A stretch of DNA of 9,690 nucleotides from JAWLBW01 sp041687475 (GCA_041687475.1 JAWLBW010000171.1:1-9690); one strand, 5' to 3'. Positions 1-8,060 are shown, numbered from the stretch's first letter. The notes: a model not told the origin generated them from the letters alone. Translations and numbers: made by a program.

Positions 1-2033
<2,033 letters not shown>

Positions 2034-2043
2034 GCTGGGGCCC

Positions 2044-2092
2044 AGAGCCCGGATCCCGGATCCCGGATCCCGGATCCCAGATCCCAGATCGC
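2044..2092. repeat. 7-bp tandem repeat array A (GGATCCC unit)
   Basis: Seven consecutive 7-bp units start 10 bp after the efflux-pump stop codon: AGAGCCC, then GGATCCC four times (2051-2078), AGATCCC (2079-2085) and AGATCGC (2086-2092). The central four are identical and the flanks decay, as expected for a slippage-prone heptanucleotide array. The unit is not a multiple of 3 in any gene frame and lies outside coding sequence. Reverse-strand translations through it give only low-complexity Gly/Arg/Asp/Pro peptide. Function unknown. Confidence 0.9.
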
Positions 2093-2095
2093 AAA

Positions 2096-2130
2096 GGGGA
2101 ACCTGGATTGCACGGTTCCCCGTTTCTCTT
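2096..2130 (+). terminator. Candidate intrinsic terminator of the efflux-pump unit
   Basis: Perfect 8-bp stem GGGGAACC (2096-2103) / GGTTCCCC (2114-2121) with a 10-nt loop, followed by a T-rich tail (GTTTCTCTTT, 2122-2131) and preceded by AAA, which could extend the stem past a bulged G2122. It lies about 60 bp after the pump stop codon and before the oxidase promoter, the right place to end the upstream transcript. The tail is interrupted by C residues, so efficiency is uncertain. Confidence 0.6.
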
Positions 2131-2146
2131 TCCGCCATCCCCATCC

Positions 2147-2181
2147 GCTTTCCGCTTTCCGCGTTCCGCGTTCCGCGTTCC
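2147..2181. repeat. 7-bp tandem repeat array B (GCTTTCC/GCGTTCC unit)
   Basis: Five exact-length 7-bp units in tandem: GCTTTCC twice (2147-2160), then GCGTTCC three times (2161-2181). It lies 55 bp after array A, on the other side of the terminator-like hairpin, and has the same period but a different unit. The internal switch from TT to GT units shows that homogenisation spread from one side. No coding role is apparent. Confidence 0.9.
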
Positions 2182-2237
2182 GGTGGTCATCCGGCATTCG
2201 CTCGCAATCCGACCGCGCGTCCTTTGATTTCCCCCCG

Positions 2238-2275
2238 TTCTCAACGGGTGAACACTGCCCTATACTGAGGGCAGT
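2238..2275 (+). promoter_or_regulatory. Promoter of the oxidase operon with overlapping inverted repeat
   Basis: A -35 candidate TTCTCA (2238-2243, 4 of 6 to consensus), a 17-bp spacer and a -10 candidate TATACT (2261-2266, 5 of 6) precede the first oxidase-operon gene by about 65 bp. The -10 sits in a perfect inverted repeat ACTGCCCT (2254-2261) - 6 bp - AGGGCAGT (2268-2275). A dyad centred on the -10 is a typical repressor-operator arrangement, though it could also form a hairpin at the very 5' end of the transcript. The regulator is not identifiable from this sequence. Confidence 0.55.
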
Positions 2276-2330
2276 TCGTATGGCATGACTGCGACCGGTT
2301 GCCTCTGGGGGGAAACGACCGGGAGGCGGT

Positions 2331-2552
2331 ATGGAAATGCAAACGAAAAAACCGGAGCCCATCGGCAAAGTCATGGCCATGATGGCCTTGTTCGTGGTGC
2401 TGGGTACGCCGATGGTGGGCTACCTCTGGGAAGTACTGAACGAAGTGCTCGCCCTGGAGGCCTCGCAGACCCAGATTCTTGTCGCCATACCCGTGCTGGC
2501 GGTCTTTCTGGTGCTGCTGGGGTTCATGGCGCGGGCCCTGCGCGGTGTGTGA
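2331..2552 (+). CDS. Small two-helix membrane protein, first gene of ba3 oxidase operon
   Basis: A 73-aa protein not recognised as a named family. It has a short basic N-terminus (residues 1-13), a hydrophobic helix at about 14-34, a short acidic connector (EVLNEVLALEASQTQ, about 34-48) and a second helix at about 49-68, ending in RALRGV. The positive charges at both ends predict both termini in the cytoplasm. GGGAGG at 2321-2326 is 4 nt from this ATG and 10 nt from the next in-frame ATG at 2337, so the start could be either. It lies 26 bp before the subunit IIa-like gene and shares its promoter, suggesting an accessory or assembly role in the oxidase. That role rests on context only; no metal- or heme-ligand pattern is visible. 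Confidence 0.75.
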   Translation: MEMQTKKPEPIGKVMAMMALFVVLGTPMVGYLWEVLNEVLALEASQTQILVAIPVLAVFLVLLGFMARALRGV

Positions 2553-2578
2553 CGACGTCTCGCTCACAGGTGAGGTTC

Positions 2579-2785
2579 ATGGCTGAAGACGAAGAGAAGA
2601 GATCTCATACGACCGGCGCAGGCGAGAAAAGGGCGCCGGCCACCGGAGCCGAAGAGCCTGAAAAGACCGAGCTGAGTCCCGAGGAGGGGCCCATCGTCAG
2701 AGGTACGGTCTTTCTGACCCTCATTCTGCTCATGGCCATTTTCGGTTTCTGGATCCTGATGTACTGGATGATGTTGAACCGGTGA
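2579..2785 (+). CDS. cbaD: Cytochrome c oxidase subunit IIa-like protein with N-terminal extension
   Basis: A 68-aa protein with one C-terminal transmembrane helix (about residues 41-65: VRGTVFLTLILLMAIFGFW and on), ending YWMMLNR. This layout, just upstream of CuA subunit II, matches the CoxIIa family, whose Thermus ba3 member is a single-helix subunit of about 34 residues. Here the helix follows a highly charged, Glu/Lys-rich tail of about 37 residues that is probably disordered and cytoplasmic. The ATG at 2579 is preceded by AGGTGAGG (2569-2576 region), which supports this start over longer in-frame ones reaching into the upstream gene. The gap to the subunit II ATG is 4 bp, so translation is probably coupled. 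The family call rests on size, topology and gene order rather than a diagnostic residue set. Confidence 0.75.
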   Translation: MAEDEEKRSHTTGAGEKRAPATGAEEPEKTELSPEEGPIVRGTVFLTLILLMAIFGFWILMYWMMLNR

Positions 2786-2789
2786 AGCC

Positions 2790-3257
2790 ATGAAAGTTCA
2801 TCAATACGAGAAAGCGTTTCTGACGCTGGGTGGAATTCTGCTCGTACTGTGCGTCCTGGTTCTCGCGTACTCGACCTTCGTCATGGGCATACACCTGCCC
2901 GACCGCGGCGGCACCATCGACCCCGAAAATGTCTACGCAACGCCGCCCTTCGACAACCCCGGCGTCAGGCAGACCGGCGACAACGCCTACGAGGTCGTGT
3001 TCATCGGGCGCATCTGGTCGTTCATGCCTGACGAGGTTACCGTGCCCGTCGGCGCCGACATTACCTTCACGGGTACCACGGCCGACGTCATACACGGCTT
3101 CAACATCGAGGGCACGCGACTGAACATGATGCTCATCCCGGGACAGATTTCTCGGAATACCTACCGTTTCGAGCGGCCGGGCGAGTACCTCATCATCTGT
3201 CATGAATACTGCGGCCTGGGACATCACACCATGTACGGAAGGATCATTGCACAATGA
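2790..3257 (+). CDS. cbaB: ba3-type cytochrome c oxidase subunit II (CuA protein)
   Basis: A 155-aa subunit that accepts electrons from a c-type cytochrome (or similar donor) at its binuclear CuA centre and passes them to heme b in subunit I. One N-terminal transmembrane helix (about residues 9-32) anchors a periplasmic cupredoxin domain. The CuA ligands are all present: H102, C137, C141, H145 and M148 in CHEYCGLGHHTM, with E139 as the backbone-carbonyl position. The spacing equals that of Thermus ba3 subunit II (H114, C149, C153, H157, M160) with a constant offset of 12. The single helix and short length separate it from the two-helix aa3-type subunit II, and there is no fused cytochrome c domain. 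Its stop codon overlaps the subunit I start as ATGA (3254-3257). Confidence 0.95.
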   Translation: MKVHQYEKAFLTLGGILLVLCVLVLAYSTFVMGIHLPDRGGTIDPENVYATPPFDNPGVRQTGDNAYEVVFIGRIWSFMPDEVTVPVGADITFTGTTADVIHGFNIEGTRLNMMLIPGQISRNTYRFERPGEYLIICHEYCGLGHHTMYGRIIAQ

Positions 3258-4927
3258 GCGCGATAACGCCTATCGTCGTCGATACTACCGGATATGAGCT
3301 GCCGGCCGACCAGCGGCGGGCCCTGCGGTGGAATCTGTACATCGGTTACCTGGCTCTGACGGCAGGTATTTTTCATGGGCTCGCCCAAGCGCTTTCCTAC
3401 GCCGGCATCGACATACTCAAGTTCTTTCCGGCCATGCGCAGCTACTACCAGGGACTTACGGCGCACGGCGTGGCCAATGTGCTGATTTTCACCTTCTCGT
3501 TCAGCAACGGTTTTCTTCCCCTCATGACGGCCCGTGCCCTCTCGCGGCCCATGAAGTCGTCGCTGCTGTGGGCGGGGTTCGGGCTGTTGCTTGCGGGCAA
3601 CATCTTCGTCATCTACGCCGTGGTCACCAACCAGGCGAGCGTGCTCTATACCTCGTATGCGCCGCTGATGGCGCACTGGAGCTACTATTTCGGGCTGGTG
3701 CTGGTGGTGGTCAGTACCTGGGTCGCGCTGTTGACGATGCTGCTTGCCCTGCGGGGGTGGCGCAAGGACCATGTGGGCAAGCGCATACCACTATTGGCCT
3801 ATATTTCGGTCATGTCCTACATCATGTGGGGCCTCGCGTCGCTGCCCATCGCCGCCGAATTCATCGGCTTTCTGCTGCCCTGGTCGCTGGGGTGGACGGA
3901 GAAGGTCGATCCCCTGCTTACCCGCACCATGTTCTGGTTCACCGGCCACGCCATCGTCTATGCCTGGCTGCTGCCGGCCTATGTCTCGTGGTATGCGCTC
4001 GTGCCCCGGCAAGCGGGTGGGCTCATCATCAGTGACTCGTACACCCGTTTCGTGTTCATTCTCTTTCTGTTGTTGTCGATTCCCACCGGTTTTCACCACC
4101 AGTACACCGACCCGGGTATTTCCAACACCATGAAATTCATTCACGGTGTGCTTACCTTCGGCGTCTTCTTTCCCAGCCTGGCGACCGCGTTTTCGGTGTC
4201 GGCCGCCCTGGAAATCGGGGGGCGCAGGGCGGGGGGGCGAGGCCTGTTGGGGTGGATCACGAAAATTCCCTGGCGCGACCCCTCGCTCACGGCCCAGCTG
4301 CTTGCCATGATCACCTTCGTCTTCGGCGGCGTGACCGGGCTCATCAACGCCAGCTTTACGGTGAACCAGGTCATTCACAACACGACCTGGGTGCCGGGGC
4401 ATTTTCACATGACGGTGGGCAGCGCCGTGGCCCTGACGCTGATGGGCGTAGCCTACTGGCTCATTCCCTACCTTACGAGACGGCAACTGTGGAGCCGGGG
4501 CGCGGCCCAGATTTCGAATTGGATGTATGCCATCGGCGTGCTCATCTTTGCCCGCGGCATGATTTCGGCCGGTTTGAAGGGCATGCCGCGACGCACCTTC
4601 ATGGCCGAAAGCCCCTACTATCAGGAGTCGTGGAACCTGGGAGGCATTCTGACGGGTATCGGGGGCACCTTGATGTTCGCGGGCATCTTTCTCTTCTTCG
4701 TGGTCATCTGGCTGACCGTATTCGCCGGTAAGAAGGAGGGCGCGCCCACCGACATTCCCTGGTCGGAAACCCTGACGGCCCCGGCGGCGAAAGGGTGGGA
4801 GCTTCGCTTTGATAACCTGGGGCTCTGGGTGCTCGTGGCCATCGCGCTGATTCTTATTGCCTACGGGCCGTTCTTCCTCAGCTACCTGCCGCCGAATCCG
4901 GTCTCGCCCGGCTTCCAGATCTGGTAG
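3254..4927 (+). CDS. cbaA: ba3-type (B-family) heme-copper oxidase subunit I
   Basis: Catalytic subunit (557 aa) that reduces O2 to water at a heme a3-CuB centre while moving protons across the cytoplasmic membrane. About 13 transmembrane helices are expected, and hydrophobic segments fill the protein. The ligand set is intact: heme b H71 (TAHGVAN) and H385; CuB H232, H281 and H282 (GFHHQYTDPG); heme a3 H383 (PGHFH); and Y236 in GHAIVYAW, the tyrosine that cross-links to CuB H232. Each is exactly one residue below its Thermus ba3 counterpart (H72, H386, H233, H282, H283, H384, Y237), and total length is close to the Thermus subunit (about 562). GGAAGGA at 3237-3243 serves as RBS, and the 4-bp overlap with subunit II indicates translational coupling. 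No assembly genes (Sco, CtaG) or electron-donor cytochrome are in view. Confidence 0.97.
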   Translation: MSAITPIVVDTTGYELPADQRRALRWNLYIGYLALTAGIFHGLAQALSYAGIDILKFFPAMRSYYQGLTAHGVANVLIFTFSFSNGFLPLMTARALSRPMKSSLLWAGFGLLLAGNIFVIYAVVTNQASVLYTSYAPLMAHWSYYFGLVLVVVSTWVALLTMLLALRGWRKDHVGKRIPLLAYISVMSYIMWGLASLPIAAEFIGFLLPWSLGWTEKVDPLLTRTMFWFTGHAIVYAWLLPAYVSWYALVPRQAGGLIISDSYTRFVFILFLLLSIPTGFHHQYTDPGISNTMKFIHGVLTFGVFFPSLATAFSVSAALEIGGRRAGGRGLLGWITKIPWRDPSLTAQLLAMITFVFGGVTGLINASFTVNQVIHNTTWVPGHFHMTVGSAVALTLMGVAYWLIPYLTRRQLWSRGAAQISNWMYAIGVLIFARGMISAGLKGMPRRTFMAESPYYQESWNLGGILTGIGGTLMFAGIFLFFVVIWLTVFAGKKEGAPTDIPWSETLTAPAAKGWELRFDNLGLWVLVAIALILIAYGPFFLSYLPPNPVSPGFQIW

Positions 4928-4966
4928 CACGGCGGGCAGCGTCCGTTCTCGGCTGATTCTCGTGAG

Positions 4967-5007
4967 ACGCCCGGCGAACCTTTCGGTTTGCCGGGCGTTT
5001 CCCTTTG
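4967..5007 (+). terminator. Intrinsic terminator after the oxidase operon
   Basis: A 14-bp stem with one G-U pair: ACGCCCGGCGAACC (4967-4980) / GGTTTGCCGGGCGT (4985-4998) around a TTTC loop, followed by TTCCCTTT. It starts 40 bp after the subunit I stop codon. The long GC-rich stem and tight tetraloop strongly suggest a terminator, although the T tract is broken by three C residues. Confidence 0.75.
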
Positions 5008-5081
5008 GGGCGCGGCGGGAACCGGGCAGGCGTTGGCGTGTCCTCATTCTGTGTGAATGTTACCTTTATAGTCGGGATTGT

Positions 5082-5111
5082 TTGCCATAAATCCTATTTG
5101 AGTGCTATTAT
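5082..5111 (+). promoter_or_regulatory. sigma70-type promoter for cysDN
   Basis: TTGCCA (5082-5087, 5 of 6 to the -35 consensus), an 18-bp spacer and TATTAT (5106-5111, 5 of 6 to the -10 consensus) lie in an AT-rich pocket (about 5050-5115) of otherwise GC-rich DNA. The predicted transcript start is near 5118, giving a leader of about 90 nt before cysD. A short dyad GCTA-TTAT-TAGC (5104-5115) overlaps the -10. Enterobacterial cys promoters need the LysR-type activator CysB, but no CysB site can be assigned by eye, and the good -35 suggests less activator dependence. Confidence 0.6.
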
Positions 5112-5207
5112 TAGCTCTGTGTCGGTATCGAGGGCTTAATCTCCGGCAGATGGAGTCTGGGCTCGTTTCGCAACGGTTAATCTTGACTTTATTGGTGTGG
5201 GTGCTGG

Positions 5208-6149
5208 ATGCTCATGGAACAGGCCTCCTATCGAAAAGAACTGGATATCTTTCACGACCCCTCGCATCTGGAGCGGCTCGAGTCGGAGTCGATCTTCATC
5301 ATGCGCGAGGTGGCCGCCCAGTTTGAGCGGCCGGTCATGCTGTTTTCGGGCGGGAAGGACTCGATTGTCATGACCCGCCTCGCACAGAAGGCCTTCTGGC
5401 CGGGACGCATTCCTTTTCCGCTGTTGCACATCGACACCGGTCACAATTTTGCCGAGACCCTCGATTACCGCGACTGGCTCGTCAAGGAGCTCGATGCGCG
5501 GCTTATCGTTCGCTACGTGCAGGACAGCATCGACAGCGGCCGCTGCGTCGAAGAAAAGGGCCGTAATGCCAGTCGCAACGCCCTGCAGACGGTAACCCTG
5601 CTCGACGCGCTCGAGGAGTTCGGCTTCAATGCCGCGTTCGGAGGCGCCCGGCGCGACGAAGAGAAAGCGCGGGCCAAGGAGCGCATCTTCTCCTTCCGCG
5701 ATGAGTTCGGACAGTGGGATCCGAAAAACCAGCGACCCGAGCTGTGGAATCTCTATAACGGTCGTCACCATCACGGCGAGAGCATTCGCGTCTTTCCCCT
5801 GTCGAACTGGACGGAAATGGACGTGTGGCAGTACATTGCCCGCGAAGGCATTCGCGTGCCGTCACTGTACTTCAGTCACAGCCGTCGCGTGGTGCTTCGC
5901 AACGGGGCCTGGCTGGCCGAATCCGAGCATTTGCAGATCGACGACCGCGACCGCATTGAAGAGAAAATCGTTCGCTTTCGTACCATCGGCGACATGACCT
6001 GCACCGGGGCGGTCGAGTCGACGGCGGCGACTATCGAAGACGTCATTGGAGAGGTGGCCGCGGCTCGGCTGACCGAACGGGGCACCCGGGCCGATGACAA
6101 GCGGTCGGAGGCGGCCATGGAAGAACGCAAGCGCGCAGGCTATTTCTGA
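5208..6149 (+). CDS. cysD: Sulfate adenylyltransferase (ATP sulfurylase) small subunit
   Basis: CysD (313 aa; about 300 in E. coli) is the catalytic subunit that joins sulfate and ATP into adenosine 5'-phosphosulfate and pyrophosphate, the first cytoplasmic step of sulfate assimilation, driven by GTP hydrolysis in CysN. The PP-loop SGGKDS is at residues 47-52, followed by the family strand FPLLHIDTGHNF (70-81). The block GGARRDEEKARAKERIFSFR (145-164) and the stretch around NLYNGRHHHGESIRVFPLSNW (181-201) are CysD signatures, and the C-terminus MEERKRAGYF is the typical family ending. The ATG at 5208 and the one at 5214 are both possible starts: neither has a strong RBS (GGTG and GGGTG elements at about 5194-5203), and alignment to the family does not decide. 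The gene leads a two-gene unit with cysN 11 bp downstream. Confidence 0.97.
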   Translation: MLMEQASYRKELDIFHDPSHLERLESESIFIMREVAAQFERPVMLFSGGKDSIVMTRLAQKAFWPGRIPFPLLHIDTGHNFAETLDYRDWLVKELDARLIVRYVQDSIDSGRCVEEKGRNASRNALQTVTLLDALEEFGFNAAFGGARRDEEKARAKERIFSFRDEFGQWDPKNQRPELWNLYNGRHHHGESIRVFPLSNWTEMDVWQYIAREGIRVPSLYFSHSRRVVLRNGAWLAESEHLQIDDRDRIEEKIVRFRTIGDMTCTGAVESTAATIEDVIGEVAAARLTERGTRADDKRSEAAMEERKRAGYF

Positions 6150-6160
6150 GGAACAGGATC

Positions 6161-7468
6161 ATGAGTCACGAATTGACCGGCCCCGACGGTGGTCGGCGGG
6201 GCCTTCTTCGCTTCGCCACGGCCGGAAGTGTCGACGACGGAAAAAGCACGTTGATCGGGCGGCTGCTGTTCGACAGCAAGACCATCTTCGAAGATCAGCT
6301 CGAGGCGGTCGAACGCAGTAGCGTCGACAGGGGCCTCGAATCGGTGAACCTGGCGTTGCTGACCGACGGCCTCAAGGCCGAGCGCGAGCAGGGCATCACG
6401 ATTGACGTGGCGTACCGGTATTTTTCGACGCCGCGCCGCAAGTTCATCATTGCCGACACGCCGGGCCATGAGCAGTACACGCGCAATATGGTGACGGGGG
6501 CGTCGACCGCCGACCTGACGATTCTACTCGTCGACGCCCGCCGGGGTATCGTCGAGCAGACCCGCCGTCACGCCTTCATCGCCTCGTTGTTGCGCATTCC
6601 CCATGTCGTCGTGGCCGTGAACAAGATGGATCTGGTCGGGTATGCGAGCGAGGTGTTCGAAGGCATTCGCCGTGATTTCGAGGCCTTCGCCGGTAAGCTT
6701 GCGCTCGGGTCGCTCACCTTCATTCCCATCAGCGCGCTGAACGGCGACAACATTGTCGAGCGTTCAGGGTCCATGCCGTGGTACGAGGGGGCGACCCTGC
6801 TCGATCACCTCGAGGCGGTCGAGGTGGGGCAGTCCAGCCCCGATGTGCCGGCGCGGTTGCCGGTGCAGTGGGTCATACGACCGCAGTCTGACCTGTGGCA
6901 CGACTATCGGGGTTTTGCCGGGCAGGTTGCGGCCGGCGTATTCACCGAGGGGCAACGGGTGGCCGTGCTGCCTTCGGGGCTCGAGTCGACCATCGCGGCC
7001 ATCGACGCGCACGAGACCTCTCTTGAGCGGGCGGGCGAAGGTCAATCGGTTGCGGTACGGCTGGCCGACGAAATCGACGTGAGCCGCGGCGACATGATCG
7101 TGGCATCGGAGGGTCGCCCCCGCGTGACCTCGGAGTTCGAGGCCATGGTCTGCTGGCTGCACGACAAGCCCCTGCAGCCGGGCGGGCGGTATGCCCTGCG
7201 CCACACCACCCGCGACGCCCGGGCCATTGTTCGCGAGTTGAAGCACCGCGTCGACGTGCACACGCTCGCGGAAGTCGATGCGCCCCAGCTGGCCATGAAC
7301 GACATCGGGCGCATCAGGTTGAAGACGACGGTACCCCTGTTCGTCGACACCTATGCCGAAAATCGCACGACGGGGGCGTTCATTCTGATTGACGAAGCCA
7401 CCAACGCCACGGTGGGCGCCGGCATGGTGCTGCCGCCCGAACCGCCCGGCGCCGACTTTGAGATCTGA
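6161..7468 (+). CDS. cysN: Sulfate adenylyltransferase GTPase subunit, without fused APS kinase
   Basis: CysN (435 aa) is the EF-Tu-like GTPase that couples GTP hydrolysis to APS synthesis by CysD. G-domain motifs are complete: P-loop GSVDDGKST (22-30), switch-I region with EREQGITID (74-82), DTPGHEQYTRN (99-109), NKMD (154-157) and SAL (191-193). Two beta-barrel domains follow (about 225-310 and 325-425), the second ending near GAFILIDEATNATVGAGMV, the usual CysN C-terminal motif. The protein stops right after this, about 40 residues shorter than E. coli CysN (about 475), and has no CysC kinase domain as found in CysNC fusions. AGGA over the cysD stop codon (6149-6152), about 8 nt before the ATG, is the RBS, so the two are probably translated together. 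No cysC, cysH or cysIJ is in the window, so PAPS formation must be encoded elsewhere. Confidence 0.97.
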   Translation: MSHELTGPDGGRRGLLRFATAGSVDDGKSTLIGRLLFDSKTIFEDQLEAVERSSVDRGLESVNLALLTDGLKAEREQGITIDVAYRYFSTPRRKFIIADTPGHEQYTRNMVTGASTADLTILLVDARRGIVEQTRRHAFIASLLRIPHVVVAVNKMDLVGYASEVFEGIRRDFEAFAGKLALGSLTFIPISALNGDNIVERSGSMPWYEGATLLDHLEAVEVGQSSPDVPARLPVQWVIRPQSDLWHDYRGFAGQVAAGVFTEGQRVAVLPSGLESTIAAIDAHETSLERAGEGQSVAVRLADEIDVSRGDMIVASEGRPRVTSEFEAMVCWLHDKPLQPGGRYALRHTTRDARAIVRELKHRVDVHTLAEVDAPQLAMNDIGRIRLKTTVPLFVDTYAENRTTGAFILIDEATNATVGAGMVLPPEPPGADFEI

Positions 7469-7530
7469 CGCAGCACCGCGCCAATGGCGCGCAATGGCCA
7501 AGACTCAATGACCGATGGTCAATGCGTGCC

Positions 7531-7577
7531 GCACGGTCGAACGAGCACCGAAGGTGCGAGCCCACGTACGACCGTGC
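7531..7577. repeat. Compound inverted repeat (9-bp outer, 5-bp inner stem)
   Basis: The perfect outer arms GCACGGTCG (7531-7539) and CGACCGTGC (7569-7577) enclose a second hairpin GCACC-GAA-GGTGC (7545-7557). It begins 62 bp after the cysN stop codon. The nested structure could act as a factor-assisted or weak terminator for cysDN or as a REP-like element; CCCC follows instead of a T tract. Confidence 0.7.
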
Positions 7578-7586
7578 CCCCGTGTC

Positions 7587-7617
7587 ATTCCACCCGGAGC
7601 GAAGCGAAGGGTGGAAT
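7587..7617. repeat. REP-like inverted repeat ATTCCACCC/GGGTGGAAT
   Basis: Perfect 9-bp arms (7587-7595 and 7609-7617) surround a 13-nt loop containing GAGCGAAGCGAA. The GTCATTCC...GAGCGAAGCGA...GGAATCT layout resembles a palindromic intergenic repeat I recall from many unrelated bacterial genomes; that likeness is from memory, not a search. It lies 9 bp after the preceding compound inverted repeat. Confidence 0.65.
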
Positions 7618-7690
7618 CTGTACCCACCAGCCGTGCGGAAACATGCCGGCCGTGCAGCACGGCTGACCCCTCTCCGGACGCAATTGCATG

Positions 7691-7716
7691 GTACTCCCCT
7701 TCGGCAAGGGGAGTAC
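7691..7716. repeat. Perfect 11-bp hairpin with CGGC loop
   Basis: GTACTCCCCTT (7691-7701), loop CGGC, AAGGGGAGTAC (7706-7716): a perfect, stable stem in either transcript. It is symmetrical enough to work as a bidirectional structure between the convergent genes, but has no T tract on either side. Its outer sequence ACTCCCC/GGGGAGT recurs in the hairpin at 7797-7813, so the two appear to be related REP-like units. Confidence 0.8.
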
Positions 7717-7796
7717 CCGGGTTGTAGGGCACGTGCCGATGGATTGGCCGACAACGATCACGTTTCGCGCGTTTCTGCATCCGGAGAATCCTGCCC

Positions 7797-7813
7797 ACTC
7801 CCCGCCGGGGAGT
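7797..7813. repeat. Second ACTCCCC/GGGGAGT hairpin
   Basis: Perfect 7-bp arms ACTCCCC (7797-7803) and GGGGAGT (7807-7813) around a GCC loop, followed by AC as in the hairpin at 7691-7716. Same arm sequence, shorter loop region, about 100 bp apart: probably two copies of one element with a different centre. Confidence 0.75.
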
Positions 7814-7838
7814 ACAGGCTCAAAGCGACCGGCGAGGG

Positions 7839-7964
7839 GGCGCCAACCGTGCAGCATGTCACCGGCCACCGGCCACTATCGTGCAGCTGTGCAGGACGTC
7901 GCCGCTGCCCTTATTCCGCCGTCCGCCGTCGGCCGTCCGACGACCGTCCGAGGACCACCGTGCA
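7839..7964. repeat. Direct-repeat module, long copy (with 40-bp extra segment)
   Basis: It begins GGCGCCAACCGTGCAG and ends GAGGACCACCGTGCA. Removing 40 bp between the GTGCAG words at 7849 and 7889 makes it align with the copy at 8109-8194 over 86 bp with three substitutions (positions 7895, 7912, 7935). The extra segment contains the tandem pair ACCGGCC (7861-7874) and a third GTGCAG at 7881. Inside the shared part, GCCGTCC/GCCGTCG/GCCGTCC (7918-7938) is itself a 7-bp tandem, the same period as the arrays near 2050 and 2150. Confidence 0.9.
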
Positions 7965-7970
7965 GCAAGG

Positions 7971-8060
7971 CTCCCCCTCCGTCTCCAACCCGCGATTGAC
8001 GAAAGACGATGAGGTGTACACTACGGCACGCTCGCGTGCGTATGGAGAGAGGAGGGGGAG
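7971..8060. repeat. Imperfect long inverted repeat between the two direct-repeat modules
   Basis: CTCCCCCTCC (7971-7980) and GGAGGGGGAG (8051-8060) are perfect 10-bp arms; with a small internal loop they extend by TCTCC (7982-7986) / GGAGA (8044-8048). The interior holds the dyad GCACGC-TC-GCGTGC (8026-8039). The left arm begins 7 bp after the long direct-repeat copy ends. It could fold as a long hairpin or be the remains of a MITE-like insertion; no flanking target duplication was recognised. Confidence 0.6.

Noticed and set aside
2285..2578. Extending the subunit IIa-like gene upstream to the in-frame ATG at 2285
   Set aside because: This would overlap the whole 73-aa membrane-protein gene in another frame and place a non-hydrophobic, low-similarity segment before the protein. 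The ATG at 2579 has AGGTGAGG just upstream and gives a IIa-like size.
3791..5047. 418-codon reverse frame opposite oxidase subunit I
   Set aside because: It is an antisense shadow of a gene with all ligand residues intact, rich in Arg/Gly/His/Gln and without a recognisable domain.
4928..5207. Possible small gene or tRNA in the gap between the oxidase and cysD
   Set aside because: The region is accounted for by a terminator hairpin, a promoter and a leader. No cloverleaf and no frame with a ribosome site were found.
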